Source: an uncultured Prevotella sp.
GTDB lineage: Bacteria > Bacteroidota > Bacteroidia > Bacteroidales > Bacteroidaceae
Reading direction: 5' to 3'
Assembly (NCBI GenBank): GCA_900557255.1
Contig: USSA01000108.1
Span: forward strand, 1 to 9,754
Length of the DNA: 9,754 bases
This document shows, one piece after another, positions 6,719-9,754 of the stretch (the first letter of the stretch is position 1; every line of letters starts with the position of its first letter). The translations under genes and the position numbers were made by a program. The notes under the pieces were generated by a model, which ran no database searches, was not told the DNA's origin, and was given only the letters and a program-made list of their open reading frames with translations.

Positions 6719-7801
6719 ATGGCAAATCAGGAAGTTACATTAATGAAAGGCAATGAGGCGATAGCCCATGCCTGTATCAGATGTGGTGCGGATGGCTTCT
6801 TCGGCTATCCTATCACACCTCAAAGTGAGATTATAGAGACGCTGGCTCTGCTCAAGCCATGGGAAACATCGGGTATGGTGGTTCTGCAGGCTGAGAGTGA
6901 GGTGGCGGCTATCAACATGGTTTATGGTGGCGCCGGTGCCGGTAAGCGTGTCATTACCACTTCTTCAAGTCCGGGTGTGGCTTTGATGCAAGAGGGTATC
7001 TCTTACATGGCAGGTGCTGAGATTCCAGGCGTTATCGTCAACGTGCAGCGTGGCGGTCCGGGTCTGGGTACCATCCAGCCATCCCAGAGTGATTATTTCC
7101 AGGCTACCCGCGGCGGTGGTAACGGCGACTATAATGTGATTGTGCTGGCTCCTGCTTCTGTTCAGGAGATGGCTGATTTCGTAGATCTCGCCTTTACGCT
7201 TGCCTTTAAGTATCGCAATCCTGCGATGATTCTGAGCGATGGTGTCATTGGTCAGATGATGGAGAAGGTGGTTCTGCCTCCTGTCAAGCCTCGACGTACC
7301 GAGGAGGAGATTGCGAAGGAATGTCCTTGGGCTACCATCGGCCGTCCGAAGAATCGTCCTGTCAACATCATGACCTCTCTGGAACTCAAGCCTGAGGTGA
7401 TGGAGGAGCGCAATATTGCTCTTCAGGAGAAATACAGAAAAATCCGTGAAACCGAGGTTCGTTATGAAACCGAGCAGATGGATGATGCCGACTATGTTAT
7501 CGTAGCCTTCGGTAGTGCGGCACGTATTGCCGAGAAGAGCATCGAGAGTGCGCGTGAGCAGGGCATCAAGGTAGGATTGTTCCGTCCTATCACCCTCTGG
7601 CCTTTCCCTGAAAAGGAGATTCATGAACTCGCCAAGACCAAGAAGGGCATTCTGGTTGTAGAAATCAATGCCGGTCAGATGGTTCAGGATGTGCGACTGG
7701 CTGTGAATGGTCAGACTCCTGTGGAGCACTTTGGGCGTCTGGGCGGTATCGTACCGGAGCCGGAGGAAATCGTTGAAGCATTAAAGAAGTTAATAAAATG
7801 A
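6719..7801 (+). CDS. vorB: 2-oxoacid:ferredoxin oxidoreductase, alpha subunit (VorB/KorA type)
   Basis: A 360-residue cytoplasmic subunit of the enzyme that converts a 2-oxoacid and CoA to acyl-CoA and CO2 with reduction of ferredoxin. Residues about 8-190 form the pyrimidine-binding TPP domain, with GYPITPQSEI (29-38) as the substrate-side YPITP motif, Glu59 near the usual TPP-activating position, and TTSSSPGVALMQE (80-92). Residues about 265-355 form the transketolase C-terminal-like domain II (VIVAFGSAARIAEKSI, GLFRPITLWPFP). The length is normal for the separate alpha subunit of four-subunit enzymes. The ATG at 6719 is three bases after the delta stop, and the gene overlaps beta by ATGA. 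Relatives in Bacteroidota are usually named VorB (2-oxoisovalerate), yet the gene order equals korDABC/oorDABC for 2-oxoglutarate, so family and complex are firm while the substrate is not. Confidence 0.92.
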   Translation: MANQEVTLMKGNEAIAHACIRCGADGFFGYPITPQSEIIETLALLKPWETSGMVVLQAESEVAAINMVYGGAGAGKRVITTSSSPGVALMQEGISYMAGAEIPGVIVNVQRGGPGLGTIQPSQSDYFQATRGGGNGDYNVIVLAPASVQEMADFVDLAFTLAFKYRNPAMILSDGVIGQMMEKVVLPPVKPRRTEEEIAKECPWATIGRPKNRPVNIMTSLELKPEVMEERNIALQEKYRKIRETEVRYETEQMDDADYVIVAFGSAARIAEKSIESAREQGIKVGLFRPITLWPFPEKEIHELAKTKKGILVVEINAGQMVQDVRLAVNGQTPVEHFGRLGGIVPEPEEIVEALKKLIK

Positions 7802-8562
7802 ATGATATAATTTCACCAGAGAATCTGGTATATAAGAAGCCTACGCTGATGAACGATACCCCGATGCATTATTGCCCGGGGTGTTCGCATGGCGTAGTTC
7901 ATAAGCTCGTTGCCGAGGTTATCGAGGAGATGGGCATGGAGGATAAGACGGTAGGCGTATGCCCGGTGGGCTGCGCTGTCTTTGCTTATCGCTATTTGGA
8001 TATTGACTGGCAGGAGGCTGCTCATGGTCGTGCACCTGCTGTAGCTACGGGTATCAAGCGCTTGTGGCCTGATCGTCTTGTCTTCACTTATCAGGGCGAT
8101 GGCGATTTGGCGTGCATCGGTACCTGCGAAACTATCCACGCCCTGAATCGTGGTGAGCATATCGCCATCATCTTCATCAATAATGCCATCTATGGTATGA
8201 CCGGCGGACAGATGGCGCCAACCACCCTGTTGGGTCAGAAGACTGCTACCTGTCCTTATGGTAGAGATGCTGATCTTCATGGTTATCCACTCAATATTAC
8301 CGAGTTGGCAAGCCATCTGCAGGGTACTTGTTATGTAACCCGCCAGAGTGTGGAGACTGTGGCAAGCATCAAGAAGGCAAAGAAGGCTATCCGCAAGGCG
8401 TTCGAGGCAAGCATGCAGGGCAAGGGCTCCAGCCTGGTAGAGATTGTTTCTACCTGCAACAGCGGTTGGAAACTCTCACCTGTTGAGGCCAACAAGTGGA
8501 TGGAAGAGAACATGTTTAAGCAGTATCCTAAGGGTGACTTGAAGGATACAACGAACATGTAA
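7798..8562 (+). CDS. 2-oxoacid:ferredoxin oxidoreductase, beta subunit (TPP-binding)
   Basis: A 254-residue catalytic subunit that binds thiamine diphosphate with Mg2+ and an iron-sulfur cluster. The TPP motif is complete: GDGD at 100-103 to the Asn pair at 128-129 (IFINNAIYGMTGGQ). Cys26 and Cys29 (YCPGCSHG), Cys55 or Cys59 (VCPVGCAVF) and Cys220 (VSTCNSGW) occupy the places of the four cluster ligands known for the beta subunits of this family. The LGQKTATCPYGRD segment (145-157) is typical of 2-oxoglutarate/branched-chain enzymes rather than pyruvate ones. The ATG at 7798 overlaps the alpha stop by four bases (ATGA), a sign of coupled translation and equal amounts of both partners. The stop at 8560-8562 runs straight into a heptanucleotide repeat before the gamma gene. 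It would be called KorB or VorA depending on substrate. Confidence 0.92.
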   Translation: MNDIISPENLVYKKPTLMNDTPMHYCPGCSHGVVHKLVAEVIEEMGMEDKTVGVCPVGCAVFAYRYLDIDWQEAAHGRAPAVATGIKRLWPDRLVFTYQGDGDLACIGTCETIHALNRGEHIAIIFINNAIYGMTGGQMAPTTLLGQKTATCPYGRDADLHGYPLNITELASHLQGTCYVTRQSVETVASIKKAKKAIRKAFEASMQGKGSSLVEIVSTCNSGWKLSPVEANKWMEENMFKQYPKGDLKDTTNM

Positions 8563-8590
8563 TGTTGAATGTTGAATGTTGAATGTTGAA
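8563..8590 (+). repeat. Perfect tandem heptanucleotide repeat, TGTTGAA x 4
   Basis: Four identical copies of TGTTGAA stand end to end, starting on the base after the beta stop codon. They fill half of the 54-base gap between beta and gamma, the only sizeable gap between the subunit genes. Repeats of this kind can gain or lose units by strand slippage, and a 7-base unit shifts frame with every change. Each unit junction contributes an ATG (8562, 8569, 8576, 8583). Confidence 0.95.
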
Positions 8591-8620
8591 TTTGACATTT
8601 GCAAAAGATTAGAACAATGA
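8576..8620 (+). other. Possible 14-codon leader frame within the repeat, ending on the gamma start
   Basis: The ATG made by the junction of the second and third repeat units (8576) opens 14 codons (MLNVEFDICKRLEQ). These end with TGA at 8618-8620, overlapping the gamma start ATG (8617) as ATGA, the same junction seen between alpha and beta. The ATGs at 8562, 8569 and 8583 end earlier, in other frames. Translation through this frame could couple gamma to upstream ribosomes. A chance arrangement is quite possible. Confidence 0.2.
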
Positions 8621-9162
8621 AGACAGAAATCATTATATCCGGTTTTGGCGGTCAGGGCGTTCTCTCTATGGGAAAGATTCTGGCTTATTCAGGACTGATG
8701 GAGGATAAGGAGGTAACCTGGATGCCTGCTTACGGACCAGAGCAGCGTGGCGGTACAGCCAATGTAACGGTCATTGTGAGCGACAGTCGCATCTCTTCGC
8801 CTATCCTGAGCCATTATGATGTAGCCATCGTGCTCAACCAGCCGTCGCTCGACAAGTTTGAGCCGAAGATTAAGCCAGGCGGCATCCTGATTTATGATGG
8901 CTATGGTGTGATGAATCCTCCACAGCGCAAGGACATCACCATTTATCGCATTGATGCGATGGACAAGGCTGCCGAGATGAAAAACTCCAAGGTGTTCAAT
9001 ATGATTGTTTTGGGCGGTCTGCTGAAGGTTTGTCCTGTTGTGAGCACCGATGGTTTGAACAAGGCGCTTTACAAGTCATTGCCAGAGCGCCATCATGGTT
9101 TGATTCCGCTGAACATGCAGGCAGTGGAAGAGGGAATGAAGATTATCGAAAAGGTAGATTAA
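8617..9162 (+). CDS. 2-oxoacid:ferredoxin oxidoreductase, gamma subunit
   Basis: A 181-residue subunit of the POR gamma-domain family, which completes the CoA-binding and subunit-contact part of the enzyme. It begins MKTEIIISGFGGQGVL with the invariant GFGGQG loop (9-14), followed by MPAYGPEQRGG (36-46), the second signature of the family; the fold is a Rossmann-like alpha/beta domain to about residue 175. I chose ATG 8617 because the protein then begins two residues before the conserved first strand; a TTG at 8599 would add six residues with no family support. It closes the delta-alpha-beta-gamma order, with a strong terminator 20 bases after its stop. It would be called KorC, OorC or VorC depending on substrate. 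Confidence 0.92.
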   Translation: MKTEIIISGFGGQGVLSMGKILAYSGLMEDKEVTWMPAYGPEQRGGTANVTVIVSDSRISSPILSHYDVAIVLNQPSLDKFEPKIKPGGILIYDGYGVMNPPQRKDITIYRIDAMDKAAEMKNSKVFNMIVLGGLLKVCPVVSTDGLNKALYKSLPERHHGLIPLNMQAVEEGMKIIEKVD

Positions 9163-9182
9163 ATTCAATCATCAGTATAGAT

Positions 9183-9226
9183 AAGGGAGCGGGCTGCGTT
9201 GCGATGCAGTTCGCTCCCTTGTTTTA
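9183..9226 (+). terminator. Strong intrinsic terminator of the oxidoreductase operon
   Basis: AAGGGAGCG (9183-9191) pairs with CGCTCCCTT (9212-9220). The stem continues through two G-T wobbles and CTGC/GCAG, giving about 15 pairs with an 8-base loop. GTTTTA follows. It lies 20 bases after the gamma stop. Confidence 0.9.
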
Positions 9227-9254
9227 TTAGGCTGGGAAGCAAGACAAAAAGCAT

Positions 9255-9299
9255 AAGATTAAGACAATTCATAAGGAAGAACTTATGTAGATTAATCTT
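9255..9299. other. Nested inverted repeat (possible structured RNA element)
   Basis: AAGATTAA (9255-9262) pairs with TTAATCTT (9292-9299), and inside it CATAAG (9270-9275) pairs with CTTATG (9282-9287) around a six-base loop. The two stems are separated by an uneven internal loop of seven and four bases. It lies between two terminators and is not itself followed by a T-run. It might be part of a small RNA or an untranslated tail; A/T-rich DNA also produces such pairings by chance. Confidence 0.3.
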
Positions 9300-9316
9300 C
9301 CGTTCTTATATATAAT

Positions 9317-9356
9317 AAGGTGGACAATGCTTTTTAAAAATAGCAATGTCCACCTT
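9317..9356 (-). terminator. Bidirectional-looking terminator of the minus-strand gene
   Basis: The 15-base arms AAGGTGGACAATGCT (9317-9331) and AGCAATGTCCACCTT (9342-9356) pair with a single A-A mismatch around a ten-base loop. Both flanks are A/T-only and can lengthen the stem. It lies 25 bases beyond the stop of the minus-strand gene, in a convergent region, so it probably ends that gene and may act in both directions. Neither flank has a long pure T-run, so its strength is uncertain. Confidence 0.7.
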
Positions 9357-9380
9357 AATTATATATACTTCTAATCTGCT

Positions 9381-9754
9381 TTATTCCGCCAATCGGATGC
9401 TCATAGGGCTTACGGTGATGAGGCGCTTTTTGTATAGATCGCCCACGGCACGCTTGTAAACCTTCTTGCTCACGTGGAAACGCTCGTAGATGTCGTCGGC
9501 TTCGCTCTTGTCGCCAAGGTTACACTCGCCATCGTTGTCCAAGAGATACTGGTAGAGGGTTTCGGCGAAATCGGCAGTCTGCTGAATACCGGTCTTCTGT
9601 AGGGTGACATCTATCTTTCCGTCAGGACGGACTCTTCCGATGTAGCCCTTCATCTTGTCACCCGTGTGGATGTACTGGAAGATCTGGTCCTGATAGAGGA
9701 GACCCGGATACTGGTTGTCGATGATAACCTTGAAGCCGAGGTCGGTCTTCTGCC
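9381..9754 (-). CDS. CvfB/YitL-type S1 RNA-binding protein, C-terminal part (5' end outside window)
   Basis: About 123 residues of a cytoplasmic RNA-binding protein related to CvfB (conserved virulence factor B) of Firmicutes, whose full form has S1-type domains and a C-terminal winged helix. The frame stays open to the right edge, so the protein continues beyond the window; the ATG at 9653 is internal because the conserved S1-like segment before it (DLGFKVIIDNQYPGLLY, then IHTGDKMKGYI) is in the same frame. The S1-like strands run to GRVRPDGKIDVTLQK, followed after a helix (TADFAETLYQYLLDNDGE) by the winged-helix part (ADDIYERFHVSKKVYKRAVGDLYKKRLI). It ends with TAA at 9381-9383. It runs convergent to the oxidoreductase operon and is not part of it. 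In other bacteria the family affects virulence-gene and RNA regulation; its role in Bacteroidota is not known to me. Confidence 0.82.
   Translation of the reverse strand, partial: QKTDLGFKVIIDNQYPGLLYQDQIFQYIHTGDKMKGYIGRVRPDGKIDVTLQKTGIQQTADFAETLYQYLLDNDGECNLGDKSEADDIYERFHVSKKVYKRAVGDLYKKRLITVSPMSIRLAE

Noticed and set aside
6965..7729. A 254-codon open frame on the minus strand inside the alpha subunit gene
   Set aside because: It lies wholly opposite a gene with strong family motifs and codon bias; the translated product has no recognisable domain or start context. It is a shadow of the plus-strand coding pattern.
7813..8316. A 167-codon minus-strand frame opposite the beta subunit
   Set aside because: It covers the TPP and cysteine motif region of a certain gene and has no features of its own.
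8563..8590. CRISPR-like array
   Set aside because: The units are seven bases long and directly adjoining with no spacers, so this is a simple tandem repeat.
8599..8616. TTG start that would add six residues to the gamma subunit
   Set aside because: The ATG at 8617 places the first conserved strand and GFGGQG loop at the usual distance from the N-terminus.

Overview
The window looks like chromosomal DNA of a gut member of the Bacteroidota, most likely Prevotellaceae (Prevotella/Segatella). The grounds are the A-rich leaders that mostly lack Shine-Dalgarno sites, a TTTG / TAnnTTTG type promoter, Sec-exported DUF3857/transglutaminase proteins, a DinF-type MATE transporter and a four-subunit 2-oxoacid:ferredoxin oxidoreductase operon. 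The genus is inferred from the general look of the proteins, not from a search. No tRNA, rRNA, CRISPR array, insertion sequence or phage gene is visible.

Layout. (1) 1-427: 3' end of tryptophanyl-tRNA synthetase, followed by a clear intrinsic terminator. (2) 556-4655: a promoter and two tandem exported proteins of the DUF3857/transglutaminase-like class. The first keeps a Cys-His-Asp triad. In the second all three positions appear to be replaced, so the pair looks like one enzyme and one pseudo-enzyme. These genes are more A/T-rich than what follows. (3) 4747-6042: a MATE multidrug/Na+(H+) antiporter of the DinF branch with a non-ATG start, closed by a terminator. (4) 6236-9162: an operon for a CoA-acylating 2-oxoacid:ferredoxin oxidoreductase, in the order small TPR protein, delta (2x[4Fe-4S] ferredoxin), alpha, beta, gamma. 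Alpha and beta overlap by ATGA. A perfect four-copy heptanucleotide repeat separates beta from gamma. A strong terminator ends the operon. (5) 9163-9380: a convergent intergenic region with three hairpin structures. (6) 9381-9754, minus strand: C-terminal part of a CvfB/YitL-type S1 RNA-binding protein whose 5' end lies beyond the window.

How the genes work together. The oxidoreductase links oxidation of a 2-oxoacid (2-oxoglutarate or branched-chain 2-oxoacids) to acyl-CoA formation and ferredoxin reduction, or runs in reverse to fix CO2. The delta subunit carries electrons; alpha, beta and gamma build the TPP/CoA active site. The 59-residue TPR protein at the head of the operon has no known role and could be an assembly or regulatory partner. 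The other genes look like independent housekeeping or envelope units. I see no obvious new defence or mobile system. The most unusual things are the degenerate transglutaminase partner, the small TPR protein and the repeat-embedded short reading frame that ends on the start codon of the gamma subunit.
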